DNA of 7,641 nt from Candidatus Gastranaerophilales bacterium. Lineage in GTDB: Bacteria > Cyanobacteriota > Vampirovibrionia > Gastranaerophilales > Gastranaerophilaceae. A model generated the notes under the pieces. The model was not told where the DNA came from and made no database searches. It saw nothing but the letters and a program-made list of their open reading frames with translations. Below, one piece after another: positions 1 to 7,455 of this stretch. The stretch is from positions 1-7,641 of the forward strand of contig CANRHJ010000092.1 in assembly GCA_947630355.1 (NCBI GenBank), read 5' to 3'. Each line of letters starts with the position of its first letter. Position 1 is the first letter of the stretch. Made by a program: the position numbers and the translations under genes.

Positions 1-214
1 CATAATCTTCTATTGTTTTTATAATTTCTTTCGGGTTGCAAAACTGTCTGTGAAGCTGCAAAAACAAAGGATATTCTCTTAAATTTTCGCTACCTTCTTG
101 TAGAACAGGTTGAGAATTTATTCTATCCTGTTGATTATATGTATATGTTTTTGTGATGTTTTTTATTTGTGCCTGTTTTAATATTTTTGATATGCTCCAT
201 TCAGAAAATAACAT
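1..214 (-). CDS. Phage tail protein, gpU-like, N-terminal part (cut by window edge)
   Basis: My own translation gives 71 codons with no stop, starting MLFSEWSISKILKQ and still open at base 1, so the C-terminus lies outside the window. The ATG overlaps the tape measure stop by one base (TAATG), a typical translational coupling junction, and a GAGGG stretch about 8 bases upstream can act as ribosome binding site. Around residues 30-60 it reads NSQPVLQEGSENLREYPLF followed by LHRQFCNP. The pattern of a polar segment, Q-P-x-L-Q-x-G and a beta-like stretch resembles the P2 gpU family, which terminates the tail tube at its head-proximal end. In P2 gene U directly follows tape measure gene T, as here. 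The gene is definitely coding; the family call rests on position and a short, weakly conserved segment. Another small baseplate or tail-terminator protein is the alternative. Confidence 0.65.
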   Translation of the reverse strand, partial: MLFSEWSISKILKQAQIKNITKTYTYNQQDRINSQPVLQEGSENLREYPLFLQLHRQFCNPKEIIKTIEDY

Positions 215-2259
215 TAGTATGCCCTCGCTTCCCGTCTTTGAAGAAAATCAAGGAACTGCCCAAATAATTCTTCACTGTACTGTCTTAAAACAGCTAATAT
301 TTTTGATTCAACATTTTCTTTTTCCGAAAAATCAGAAGTTATATTAATTGTCGGTTTAAAATCAAGGCTGATATTTTGAGCTTCAGCATAATTTGAACCC
401 GATTTAACAGAAGCGGAAGAATTGCGCCATCTGTCTGCTTGAGGCTTTGTTAAAATAGCTTCGTCTTTATGTACTTCCGCTATATATCCGTCAAATGGAA
501 CTCTATCTAATCCGTTTGCGTGTGTGCCGTTTGGCTTAACTCCGTTTGCTTCACGATTTCTTTTCGTTTCACCGTTAACAGCTTCAGCTTTTTCTTCTTG
601 GCTTTCTCCCCAAGATTTCATTTTATCGCCGAATACTTTCCACCCGCCGGCTTTATCAATAATTTTCCCGAACCAATGCCACAAAATTTTTAATTCTTGC
701 ACGACAAGACCTATTGGATTTGTCCACGCCAATATAGTTGTACCGATTTTAACGGCAGGTTTTATAAAATTCCAACAATTTGTTGCAGCGGAAATAAAAT
801 TTTGGACTAGCGTTGCTATCCATGCACCGCCTGCTTTGATGCAAGCCCATAAACCGTCACAAACTGCTCGAAACCCTTCAAAATGATTATAACAATATAT
901 TACTCCAGCTGTTAACGCCGTAATTAAAGCTATAGCTCCTGTCATAATTAAAATTATCGGATTCGCCGCACACACAACATTGATTACACCTATAACGTTC
1001 CGAAACAGAATTAAATTTTTAATGAGAGAGCCTATTACCATTAAACTTGTTCCGCCAAATAAACTTATTATACCTATTCCTGCTGTTGTTATTGCGAAAA
1101 ATGATTTTAAACCGTCAGGCATATTGGAAAGAATATCCGTCAAGCCTTTTATTGCTCCGCCTGCTGCTTTTACCGCAGGAACAAGTGCAATTCCAAATTC
1201 AATACCTAAAGCTTGCAAATTGTTTTTCATTAAAGACATTTGATTATTTATGCCGTCAGTCTGTTTTTGATAAGCTTCAGTTAAAGAATCACCGCCATTT
1301 CTCATATCATCTAAGGTCTTTAAATAAGTTGCATTATTTGCTCCGGTTAAAGATAATATTGCGTTATAGCCCTCCACCGAGCCGACTAATTGTATTAATT
1401 TTGATTGATTGCCTCCGACCGCTTTATTGATTTGATTAAAAGCATTTACCATTCCGCCTGATTTCACAACTAAATCATTAAAAGATTTTGAACCAAGTTT
1501 ATTAAATACGGCAAGCTGTTCTTTTGATCCCCTGCTTAACCCTGCTATGGCTGCTTTTATTTGCGTATGGGCATTGGCTGCTTTTAACCCTGATGTTGTC
1601 ATAGCAGCAACGGCTGCCGAATATTCATCAATTTTGATATTGGCAGCTGCAACTACTCCTGCCGTTGAACCAAAGCCTTGAGCAAATTCCGATATGTTTG
1701 TTTTTCCGTATTTTACAACTTTAAAAAACATATCATATATTTTATTTGCTTCTTCACCCTTTAAATTAAAAGCATTTAAAGCAGAAGTCGTTACATCAAC
1801 AGCTTCAGCGGTTGTACTTAAACCTGCAACGGCTAACATCTCAGAACCTTTTAATACATCAAATTGTTTAGCGGCATCAATCCCTGCACTTCTTATTGAA
1901 TACAAACCGTCAGTTAAATCACTGATTGCTTTAGGTGAACTTTTCCCGATTTCAAGCACCTTTTTCTTCATATCGTCAAGGTTTTCAACATTTGTATCAA
2001 TTAGGGTTGAAACATTATTCATCCCCGATTCAAAATCACCTGCCATTTTAACATTTGCTATTGAAAGCCCGATTAAAGCACCGCCAAAAAGTGCGGCTTT
2101 TTTACCTGCACGGTCAAATTTGCCTGCGGTTTCTTCAAGAATTTTATTTGTTTTTTCAAAAGCTTCATCAGTCTGTGAACAGGCTGATTTAATAACGGCA
2201 CTCATTCCGTCCGTTGCTTTTAATATTAAATTTAATTTCATATCACTTGAAGATGGCAT
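214..2259 (-). CDS. Tail tape measure protein, TP901 type
   Basis: A 681-residue protein that sets tail length and occupies the tube lumen until DNA ejection. Residues about 75-310 have the TP901/PhageMin_Tail core: FESGMNNVSTLIDTN near 76-90, the SPKAISDLTDGLYSIRSAG block at 108-126, and the alanine-rich GFGSTAGVVAAANI segment near 195-208. Residues about 386-520 hold several long hydrophobic segments, as expected of a protein that enters the host membrane during DNA injection. Residues 580-595 read HANGLDRVPFDGYIAE, a motif common near the end of tape measure proteins. At the usual rule of about 0.15 nm per residue the tail would be near 100 nm (inference). The ATG is preceded by AAAGGAAAA at good spacing and overlaps the end of the chaperone extension by 17 bases. 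The N-terminal 50 residues are helical and polar. Confidence 0.95.
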   Translation of the reverse strand: MPSSSDMKLNLILKATDGMSAVIKSACSQTDEAFEKTNKILEETAGKFDRAGKKAALFGGALIGLSIANVKMAGDFESGMNNVSTLIDTNVENLDDMKKKVLEIGKSSPKAISDLTDGLYSIRSAGIDAAKQFDVLKGSEMLAVAGLSTTAEAVDVTTSALNAFNLKGEEANKIYDMFFKVVKYGKTNISEFAQGFGSTAGVVAAANIKIDEYSAAVAAMTTSGLKAANAHTQIKAAIAGLSRGSKEQLAVFNKLGSKSFNDLVVKSGGMVNAFNQINKAVGGNQSKLIQLVGSVEGYNAILSLTGANNATYLKTLDDMRNGGDSLTEAYQKQTDGINNQMSLMKNNLQALGIEFGIALVPAVKAAGGAIKGLTDILSNMPDGLKSFFAITTAGIGIISLFGGTSLMVIGSLIKNLILFRNVIGVINVVCAANPIILIMTGAIALITALTAGVIYCYNHFEGFRAVCDGLWACIKAGGAWIATLVQNFISAATNCWNFIKPAVKIGTTILAWTNPIGLVVQELKILWHWFGKIIDKAGGWKVFGDKMKSWGESQEEKAEAVNGETKRNREANGVKPNGTHANGLDRVPFDGYIAEVHKDEAILTKPQADRWRNSSASVKSGSNYAEAQNISLDFKPTINITSDFSEKENVESKILAVLRQYSEELFGQFLDFLQRREARAY

Positions 2260-2455
2260 TATTATTTTCCTTTAGTTCCTTTGGCATTTGAGCTTCATTC
2301 ATTCTTTTCCATAATGAATAACCTTCATTGAACCAGTCATTTATATCGGAGAAGCTCATTTCTTCTATTTCTTTTTTTGAAAAATGCAAAAAATGAGCTA
2401 TAAATACGAGTTGTTCACAATCAGGAACTATGTTAGTTCCGATAGCTCCCCCCAA
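2243..2455 (-). CDS. Tail assembly chaperone, frameshift extension (gpE'-like)
   Basis: This open frame lies -1 relative to the chaperone gene upstream and is best read as its C-terminal extension rather than as a free-standing gene. It has no ATG near its beginning. The only nominal start, TTG at 2455, sits inside the slippery run and has no suitably spaced Shine-Dalgarno sequence. The frame is open from a TGA at 2479-2477 to its own TGA at 2245-2243. From the GGA codon at 2449 it contributes 68 residues, giving a fusion of about 154 residues with the first 86 of the upstream protein. The segment is rich in aromatic and acidic residues (FLHFSKKEIEEMSFSDINDW, then EGYSLWKRM), like the T/E'-type extensions known to bind the tape measure protein. 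P2 has the same arrangement, with E (91 residues) and E+E' (142 residues) just before the tape measure gene. Confidence 0.85.
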   Translation of the reverse strand: MGGAIGTNIVPDCEQLVFIAHFLHFSKKEIEEMSFSDINDWFNEGYSLWKRMNEAQMPKELKENNNAIFK

Positions 2456-2456
2456 A
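2424..2456 (-). promoter_or_regulatory. Programmed -1 ribosomal frameshift signal (G6 run plus hairpin)
   Basis: Read on the minus strand, TTT is followed by six G (2453-2448), a 7-base spacer AGCTATC, and a perfect 7-bp stem GGAACTA / TAGTTCC (2440-2434 and 2430-2424) with loop ACA. Frame-0 codons across the site are ATT TGG GGG GAG; after slippage the reading is GGG GGA GCT. A Gly tRNA on GGG at 2451-2449 re-pairs perfectly one base back. The Glu codon GAG becomes GGA, so this is not a textbook X-XXY-YYZ heptamer. The frame-0 TAG stop lies within the 3' arm of the stem. Spacer length and stem position match known stimulatory hairpins. This would make a minor chaperone fusion alongside the short form. 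Confidence 0.85.
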
Positions 2457-2706
2457 TCTTCTCTACCGACATAACTTCAAAAGCACTCCATTCAAGAATT
2501 TCATTATAGGTATAATGTTTCCCGTCAAAAGTTGCTATCTGAGACATCATAAATATAGCTGTGCCGACATACTCACTTATTTTTCTGCCTTTCATCAGCA
2601 GAGCACCTGTCATTAAAGATGTATCAACGACAACTTTTTTGCCCAAGTGAGTTTTAAACTCTTTTAAATTTTTATTCGTTTCTTGTGCCTCTAGTTCTTT
2701 TGCCAT
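2428..2706 (-). CDS. Tail assembly chaperone, short form (P2 gpE / Mu gp41-like)
   Basis: A 92-residue protein between the tube and tape measure genes, where contractile phages encode their tail assembly chaperone. Residues 32-80 read MTGALLMKGRKIS, then VGTAIFMMSQIATFDGK and YNEILEWSAFEVMSV. This is the E/41/14 chaperone pattern, with a predicted helix followed by a DGK turn and an acidic helix ending at the V-M-S-V motif. The N-terminal 20 residues are polar and charged. It presumably coats the tape measure protein in the cytoplasm and is absent from the finished virion (known for the family). The ATG has AAAGGAAAA upstream and follows the tube stop by 14 bases. Its length is nearly that of P2 gpE. 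A -1 slip at codon 86 joins it to the downstream frame. Confidence 0.88.
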   Translation of the reverse strand: MAKELEAQETNKNLKEFKTHLGKKVVVDTSLMTGALLMKGRKISEYVGTAIFMMSQIATFDGKHYTYNEILEWSAFEVMSVEKIWGELSELT

Positions 2707-2720
2707 AGTATTTTCCTTTC

Positions 2721-3227
2721 CTAGTTAAGTCCTAATATATTTTTGTAATTGCCGAAAACATCTTTGCCGTCTTTTTTGAAAATATAGTTTGGAACATCAA
2801 TATGAAGTTTTTCTTGGTTATTGATGTAAACTTTTACGGCAGAAATATTAAATTCGATTGCATAATCCGCTCTTGTTTGCTGCTCAAGTTCACCTAAAGT
2901 TGAAAAGTTTTTACTCGTGCCTGTCATAACCATTTTTATTTGTTCCGATTTTTCAAGAGCGCCGTTTGTATAGGTATCTAATGAGCCGTAACAGGTCATT
3001 GTTAAAACACCCATCGGGTCAGCTATTTTGTCAAAAACATCTCGGTCAAAGCTCTGAAGAGTTATAGTCGCATTCATTGCATTAACTGCCGTATTGACAT
3101 TGTATGAACCTAAGCCTGTTTTAATTTCTTCAGTTATCATATCGACAACAGGGCTTGTTATTTTAGAAGCTATGCCAAATAGGCTTTTGCCTAAATAAAC
3201 ATTAAATTTTGTAATCAAATCCGCCAT
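2721..3227 (-). CDS. Major tail tube protein, P2 FII-like
   Basis: A 168-residue protein that polymerises in hexameric rings into the inner tube through which DNA passes. The FII pattern is visible throughout: a strand-turn segment EEIKTGLGSYNVNTAVNAM at 33-51, then NATITLQSF at 52-60. Residues 97-105 read IKMVMTGTS, the usual V-x-M-T-G strand. The C-terminus contains DVPNYIFKKDGKDVFGNYKN and ends LGLN, matching the D-x-x-N-x-x-x-x-x-G-x-D-x-x-x-x-x-R-x-x-L-G ending typical of FII proteins. Its length is close to P2 FII. It directly follows the sheath gene with a 2-base gap, so its Shine-Dalgarno TAGGAGAA lies inside the last sheath codons. Sheath and tube synthesis are therefore probably coupled. 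No signal peptide or membrane segment is seen. Confidence 0.92.
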   Translation of the reverse strand: MADLITKFNVYLGKSLFGIASKITSPVVDMITEEIKTGLGSYNVNTAVNAMNATITLQSFDRDVFDKIADPMGVLTMTCYGSLDTYTNGALEKSEQIKMVMTGTSKNFSTLGELEQQTRADYAIEFNISAVKVYINNQEKLHIDVPNYIFKKDGKDVFGNYKNILGLN

Positions 3228-3229
3228 AT

Positions 3230-4666
3230 TTATTCTCCTAATGCTTTAGTTATTAACGAAATATCAATTTGGGAATAGAAAGTTATACGTTCTGCTACAC
3301 CTAACGGACAAAATTTATATGGGAATATAATATGTCCTGATGCAATACTTTCAGCAGGGTTTAAGTTTGCATCATACCAAGCTTCACCTGAATATATAAT
3401 ATTATTCTTTTTATCCGTAGGATTTGCCCATTTAGCGAAAGCATTATTGATTGGGTTTAATACATCGTCAATAAATCCTTTTGTTATATTTTCATCGACC
3501 ATTTGAATTGAAGAATTTTCTATCGATTTTTCAATAAAATCAGCTGTTCTTCTTACTGATTCAAAACTTTCTATTCCGCTGTTTTTATTAGGGAAGCACG
3601 CACTCCTTGTTCCCCAAATTCGATAATCACCTTTGTAATTAATTAAAGTAGTTATACCTTGCGCATTAAACCTATTCGCATCGCAATTTTTATCGTTTAA
3701 TTTAAAATAAATCGGGAATTGTGAGCCTTTAACAGTTACACAGGAAGTATTACTTATTGATTTTGCCGTATTTCTTTCTCTGTCCAATTTAACTCTTAAA
3801 CCTGCTGCAACAGGGGAATAAGGTTTATCAAGTGTGGTATCTTGATATGAATTATATCTTTTAACCGTTGGAGCTAAAAGCATAACTCTATCGGAGCTGC
3901 AAGTTAAATCAATGCCTTCCGTTTCATTTAATCTTGCTTTTTCTGCAATTGGAAGCGTAGTTTTATTATCACAGTCCAAATAAGCATAAGCTTTGATTTT
4001 TTCACATATTGCAATAACCGCATCTCTTACATTTTTACTTGTAAATCCCGGAACAATTATTATACCCGGGTTAATACCGTAAATGCTTGCTATATCATAT
4101 ATTTTCTGCAAACCGGTCCTTTTTCCGTCTTTATCGGTTGAACCGATAACATCGGAATCGGTTATTTTTGAAAAATCAACATATTTATATGAAGCTTTAA
4201 CATTATTTTGGTCTGTTTCAAGTTTACCGCCTTCCAAAACGGTTATTACATTGTTTTCATATTTATAATCAACCCCTGCTGTCAGCAGCTCCTCAGACTT
4301 ATTTAAGACAAGATTTTGTATACCGATTTCTTCAAGTTTACATTCGCCGTTTGCGAAAGTAATATCTTTATCAACGCTTGAGCGGTGTTTATCGTTATCA
4401 AAAATGTTAATTGTATAAATATCAGCACCGCCTGATTCTTGCAAAATAGTTTCAACCGCATCAGGTAGTGTAAAGCCATCTATATTATTTCCTAAATATC
4501 TTACAGCCTCTGTATCATTTGTTATATGCGGAAGTTCTTCATTGATTTCAGCTAAATAACTTGGAGCAGTACCAATTATAATTACATTTGATATATCCGC
4601 TTCATTTATAATGAAGTTAGAACTCTTTTGTTCAATGGTTTCTGCACCATGTAAAAAATCACTCAT
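3230..4666 (-). CDS. Contractile tail sheath protein
   Basis: A 478-residue protein that forms the contractile outer sheath, which shortens to drive the tube through the host envelope. The N-terminal section has NVIIIGTAPSY at about 27-37 and the ADIYTINIFD strand at 81-90. Residues about 100-175 form a beta-rich insertion (LVLNKSEELLTAGVDYKYEN, then ASYKYVDFSKITDSDVIG), an inserted domain of the longer Mu-type sheaths rather than the shorter P2 FI. The core region GINPGIIIVPGFTSKNVRDA at 197-216 and SPVAAGLRVKLDRERN at 284-299 are typical sheath_1 motifs. The C-terminal domain holds GDYRIWGTRSA at 346-356 and SGHIIFPYKFCPLGVAERI at 443-461. The last part should carry the strands that link neighbouring subunits. 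The start has AAAAGGAGA upstream. This gene also shows that the phage is a myovirus type. Confidence 0.96.
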   Translation of the reverse strand: MSDFLHGAETIEQKSSNFIINEADISNVIIIGTAPSYLAEINEELPHITNDTEAVRYLGNNIDGFTLPDAVETILQESGGADIYTINIFDNDKHRSSVDKDITFANGECKLEEIGIQNLVLNKSEELLTAGVDYKYENNVITVLEGGKLETDQNNVKASYKYVDFSKITDSDVIGSTDKDGKRTGLQKIYDIASIYGINPGIIIVPGFTSKNVRDAVIAICEKIKAYAYLDCDNKTTLPIAEKARLNETEGIDLTCSSDRVMLLAPTVKRYNSYQDTTLDKPYSPVAAGLRVKLDRERNTAKSISNTSCVTVKGSQFPIYFKLNDKNCDANRFNAQGITTLINYKGDYRIWGTRSACFPNKNSGIESFESVRRTADFIEKSIENSSIQMVDENITKGFIDDVLNPINNAFAKWANPTDKKNNIIYSGEAWYDANLNPAESIASGHIIFPYKFCPLGVAERITFYSQIDISLITKALGE

Positions 4667-4681
4667 TTTTATCTCCTTTTA

Positions 4682-5146
4682 TTAAATTGCTTGTTTTATC
4701 GATTGAACTTTGCCGATTATTTCCGAGCATTCGGACAAATCGGAATAATTATCACTTAACGGGAATGTTATCGTTAAACCTGTGCTGTACCATAAATCCC
4801 CGTCTAGTACATCTTCATAATCAATTGAGGTTATTCTTAACCGTTTGTTTAAAATGGGCAGCCCGTTTAAAGCTTTTTTTAAATCTTTTATTTTTTCATA
4901 AACTTCTTCGTGTCTTTTTAAATACCGAAGCGCCATAAACACCGTGAAGTTATACGTTTCATCTTCTTTTACGGCTACGACAGTGTGCTGTTCAGCTATT
5001 TTTGAACCTTCATATCTGACTAGAAAGCAGCCGTTGTGTGAAAAAAATTTAAAATTTTCGAAATCAGCAGGAAAACTTTCAACTTCATAATTTTTGAAAG
5101 TTTCTAAAAGCTTTATTTTTATTGAATTTTCGATTATTTCTATCAT
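4682..5146 (-). CDS. Mu gp37-like (DUF1834) head-tail connector or tail terminator
   Basis: A 154-residue protein matching the Mu gp37/DUF1834 pattern. It starts MIEIIENSIKIKLLETF, followed by VESFPADFEN. Residues 38-48 read NGCFLVRYEGS, the family's G-x-x-L-V-x-Y-x-G-S block. The middle has FTVFMALRYLKRHEEVYEKI, and the C-terminal part has LRITSIDYEDVLDGDLWYST followed by a beta strand (GLTITFPL). Its role is inferred from Mu and relatives: a small protein at the neck where the sheathed tail meets the head. It lies between the gp36-like connector and the sheath gene, as in Mu, though no gp38-like gene stands between it and the sheath. The ATG has AAAAGGAAA upstream; 15 bases separate it from each neighbour. 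Confidence 0.85.
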   Translation of the reverse strand: MIEIIENSIKIKLLETFKNYEVESFPADFENFKFFSHNGCFLVRYEGSKIAEQHTVVAVKEDETYNFTVFMALRYLKRHEEVYEKIKDLKKALNGLPILNKRLRITSIDYEDVLDGDLWYSTGLTITFPLSDNYSDLSECSEIIGKVQSIKQAI

Positions 5147-5161
5147 TAATTTTTTCCTTTT

Positions 5162-5614
5162 TTAAAGACGAAAGCCGTTCCACATTTCATCTTTAAACAA
5201 TTTTGAGTCCTTATTTGTATTTGTAACTATCATCTTTGCGCTTGTCGTTACTTCTTTATCCCCATGCTCAGACGGTAAATCAAGTATCATTTCTTCTTTT
5301 TTTAGCGAAGTTAAGAGCTTCTTTGCTTCATCGTATCCGTTTTTTATATGCTCGGGCATTTTCTCCGGACGTCTTGAATAAAGTCTGTATGCAGTAATAT
5401 CGGTTGATATATTTTTAATTATTTCCGGAACAAATTTGAGCGGAAGCTTGTATTTATTGCGTAAATAAGAGTTTATGAGCTCTGCGGCATATTCAATCGA
5501 ACTTGCAATTTTCTCAAGAATAATTGTATCCGCCGGATATTTATCATTGGTTAAATTGATAAGCTCACGTTCAGGAATGATATTAATTAAGTCTTCAAGT
5601 GTTGAATATGCCAC
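5162..5614 (-). CDS. Mu gp36-like (DUF1320) head completion/connector protein
   Basis: A 150-residue protein of the DUF1320 family, part of the head-to-tail connector. The N-terminal motif AYSTLEDLINIIPERELINL, the AAELINSYLRNKYKLPL segment (about 43-59), the FVPEIIKNISTDITAYRLYSR block and the GYDEAKKLL helix all match the family closely, and residues 1-115 cover it. The last 35 residues form a polar tail ending NGFRL. The start is GTG, at 5614-5612. No in-frame ATG exists upstream before a stop, and the next Met is near residue 87, after most of the conserved domain. The ribosome binding site is unclear: GAGGAG lies 14 bases upstream and GGGGA about 9. The gene follows the major capsid gene by 21 bases. 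Its position just after the capsid gene agrees with the role. Confidence 0.9.
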   Translation of the reverse strand: MAYSTLEDLINIIPERELINLTNDKYPADTIILEKIASSIEYAAELINSYLRNKYKLPLKFVPEIIKNISTDITAYRLYSRRPEKMPEHIKNGYDEAKKLLTSLKKEEMILDLPSEHGDKEVTTSAKMIVTNTNKDSKLFKDEMWNGFRL

Positions 5615-5635
5615 AAACTCTATCCCCGCTCCTCG

Positions 5636-6574
5636 TTATTGTTTTTTTAAAACATCTTTTAATAAATATCCGCAGTCAGGAGCAGTAATTAAATATAAAG
5701 CTCTGTAATACGCTTTAATAACATTAGCTCCTTTTACACCTCTGTCTTCGTCAAAGTATTCGCCGACAGTTATATCTTCAAGCATCGCATGATAGCCAAA
5801 GCTTGTGCCAAATTTAGTATTTGCGTTTTTATTGATATAAAGAAGTACAATATCATCACTCCAACATGCTTGAAGGTCGGCAGGATTCCCCTTTTTCGCA
5901 ACATTGTGCAAACTTTCTCCGACAAGAATATCATCGACTTCAAATAGATTTTTTAATTGTTCTTTTGTTGCAACACCTGCTTTTTTACCCGAAACTCCGA
6001 CGGCATCGACAATATATGGATTCATACTTAATGCGGAGAATGCTCTTCTTGAAGTTACAATTTTATTCGGTTTGTAAAACATATTTAAAGATGCATTTTT
6101 AATTATTTTTAAAGCATTAACGTCATCATTGTTTATTTTTTCGGATTCTTCTAACTCTTTGAAATTAGCACCGTATGTTTGTTTATTATTTAATATTTTT
6201 GCAAGAGTAATTTCTTTTCTTAAAAGCATCAAATCAGTTAACTGGTTTGTGGCTCTTTCTTTTAAATCTATTTTAGCTCTCGATTGTTCGTTTTCTTCCT
6301 GTTCGGCTACTGAAATAAACTCTTTTAAAGAGTGATTTTCAACTTTACCAATATCTTCTTTTCCTCTTTGTTCAACTTCGTTGGAACGTCCTTTTTCGCC
6401 AATCAGGGTTTCAGGCACGGATAAAAAGTCTCTTTTATCAAACTTTATATAAGAAAATGCCTCTGTATTAACGGGGACTTTTGGCAAAACATCATCTGCG
6501 ATACATGTTTCGTTTCTGTATGTTTGCGCAATAGCCGTTAATTCGGGATTTAGCTGAATTCTTTTTTCTGACAT
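5636..6574 (-). CDS. Major capsid protein
   Basis: A 312-residue protein that forms the icosahedral shell, presumably with the HK97 fold. The N-terminal section has LNPELTAIAQTYRNETCIAD, then VLPKVPVNTEAFSYIKFDKR and SVPETLIGEKGRSNEVE. This family of phage capsid proteins starts with this kind of 'not yet / intermediate / presented' segment, in which V-P-V and K-F-D-K are conserved. Residues 103-127 form a charged helix with DLKERATNQLTDLMLLRKEI, and residues 168-190 hold KPNKIVTSRRAFSALSMNPY, the usual A-domain region. The C-terminal part has DDIVLLYINKN and GTSFGYHAM, then YYRALYLITAPDCGYLL. The sequence does not resemble the Mu gpT capsid family. Position after protease/scaffold and cement genes, and a strong AAAGGAGAT site 7 bases upstream, support high expression and this identity. 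Confidence 0.9.
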   Translation of the reverse strand: MSEKRIQLNPELTAIAQTYRNETCIADDVLPKVPVNTEAFSYIKFDKRDFLSVPETLIGEKGRSNEVEQRGKEDIGKVENHSLKEFISVAEQEENEQSRAKIDLKERATNQLTDLMLLRKEITLAKILNNKQTYGANFKELEESEKINNDDVNALKIIKNASLNMFYKPNKIVTSRRAFSALSMNPYIVDAVGVSGKKAGVATKEQLKNLFEVDDILVGESLHNVAKKGNPADLQACWSDDIVLLYINKNANTKFGTSFGYHAMLEDITVGEYFDEDRGVKGANVIKAYYRALYLITAPDCGYLLKDVLKKQ

Positions 6575-6591
6575 TTGTTATCTCCTTTAAA

Positions 6592-6939
6592 TTATTCACT
6601 AACAACTCTTTGACAAACAACTAAGGCATTTATTATGTCGCCTTCTGTTGCATCTTGCAAAGCTATTGCTCCGATATTATCAGCGGAGGTAGCTTTTACC
6701 GCTTTTCCCTCTGCGTCTGAAGTTAAGGCATCACCTGCCGAAAAGCTTCCGCCCGATAAAATTTCGGCAATTTCACCCGCAAGCGCAACATCTGTAACAT
6801 CATTAACGTTTGAACAAACTCCGTCATTTATACCGATAATATTATCAGTTCCGGCTGCGGCGGTTTCTACCGTATTTTCTTTTGAAAATTTAACAAACCT
6901 GTAAGCTTCAATGGCTTTTTCATTTGAAAACGACTTCAT
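6592..6939 (-). CDS. Capsid cement/decoration protein, DUF2190-like
   Basis: A 115-residue protein, small, rich in Ala, Gly, Asp and Val, with the repeating beta-strand/turn character of capsid-stabilising proteins. Motifs seen are IIGINDGVCS at 34-43, DVALAGEIAEILSGGSFSAGD at 50-70, ALTSDAEGKAVKAT at 71-84 and NIGAIALQDATEGD at 88-101. These match the usual G-x-x-L-x-S-D-x-x-G-K-A-V and I-G-x-A-L pattern. It presumably binds the outside of the shell and stabilises it against DNA pressure. The gene begins at the base after the upstream stop codon (TAG then ATG), with AGAGGAG inside the end of the upstream gene, so the two are probably translationally coupled. It precedes the major capsid gene by 17 bases. 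Confidence 0.85.
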   Translation of the reverse strand: MKSFSNEKAIEAYRFVKFSKENTVETAAAGTDNIIGINDGVCSNVNDVTDVALAGEIAEILSGGSFSAGDALTSDAEGKAVKATSADNIGAIALQDATEGDIINALVVCQRVVSE

Positions 6940-7455
6940 CTATTTATCTCCTCTTTTTTTAATAATATCCATAGCATCAGATGATTGAAGGTCAATTCCC
7001 TTTTGCTTGTATTCAGACTGAACTTCAATAATCGCATTCTTGATTGACTCTACGTCTTGAAAATCAATGTTATTGCTGTTATTGTCTATATTTTTTTGAG
7101 TTGCGATTTCCTCAAAATTCATTTGTGTTAAACTGCCAATAAATTCTTTAAGCATATCCGTTGCTGTTTTTTCTGTCTTTTTTCCGTTTTCATCTGAAAA
7201 TTCAAAGGGACTGTAAGCACTGCAGGCTTCAAGAATGTTTATTACACTTTGTTTTTGTGAAGGCAATAAATGCCCTTCATTTATTGCATTTTCGCAGAAG
7301 TCCGAAAATTCTTTTTGTTGCTTCTCTTTTTCATTTTCGGCAATTTTGGTTTCAAGATTTTTTATTTCTTCTTGTTTTTGACTTAACTCTTCTTCTTTTG
7401 CCTTAATTTCAGCTTCTTTTGCTTCAACTTGTTTTTGTAAATCTTCTTCTGTCAT
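6940..7455 (-). CDS. Probable nested in-frame scaffold protein (Mu gpZ-like)
   Basis: Within the protease/scaffold gene, an in-frame ATG at 7455-7453 (MTEEDLQKQVEAKE) is preceded by AGAAGGAG, which ends 5 bases upstream. That is as good as the ribosome binding sites of the separate genes in this operon. Starting there gives a 171-residue protein made only of the coiled coil and C-terminal part, which is exactly the scaffold portion without the protease domain. Mu makes its scaffold gpZ from an internal start in gene I, and lambda makes Nu3 within gene C, so the arrangement is established in phages. Here it is inferred from the site, the start codon and the domain boundary. Confidence 0.65.
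   Translation of the reverse strand: MTEEDLQKQVEAKEAEIKAKEEELSQKQEEIKNLETKIAENEKEKQQKEFSDFCENAINEGHLLPSQKQSVINILEACSAYSPFEFSDENGKKTEKTATDMLKEFIGSLTQMNFEEIATQKNIDNNSNNIDFQDVESIKNAIIEVQSEYKQKGIDLQSSDAMDIIKKRGDK

Noticed and set aside
524..1430. Several plus-strand open frames of 87-127 codons
   Set aside because: They mirror the tape measure gene in other frames and show low-complexity Leu/Ile/Phe-rich translations without domain features.
1694..2275. A 193-codon open frame on the plus strand
   Set aside because: It is antisense to the conserved TP901 core of the tape measure gene, has no plausible ribosome binding site, and its Ser/Ala/Pro-rich translation reflects the reverse of the tape measure codons.
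2243..2455. Independent gene starting at TTG 2455
   Set aside because: The TTG lies within the G run, there is no properly spaced Shine-Dalgarno sequence, and the adjacent hairpin and frame offset fit a -1 frameshift extension much better.
4047..4070. CCCGG ... CCGGG inverted repeat as a possible terminator or operator
   Set aside because: The stem is only 5 bp with a 14-base loop and no T run. It arises from two Pro-Gly codon pairs in the conserved sheath motif NPGIIIVPGF.
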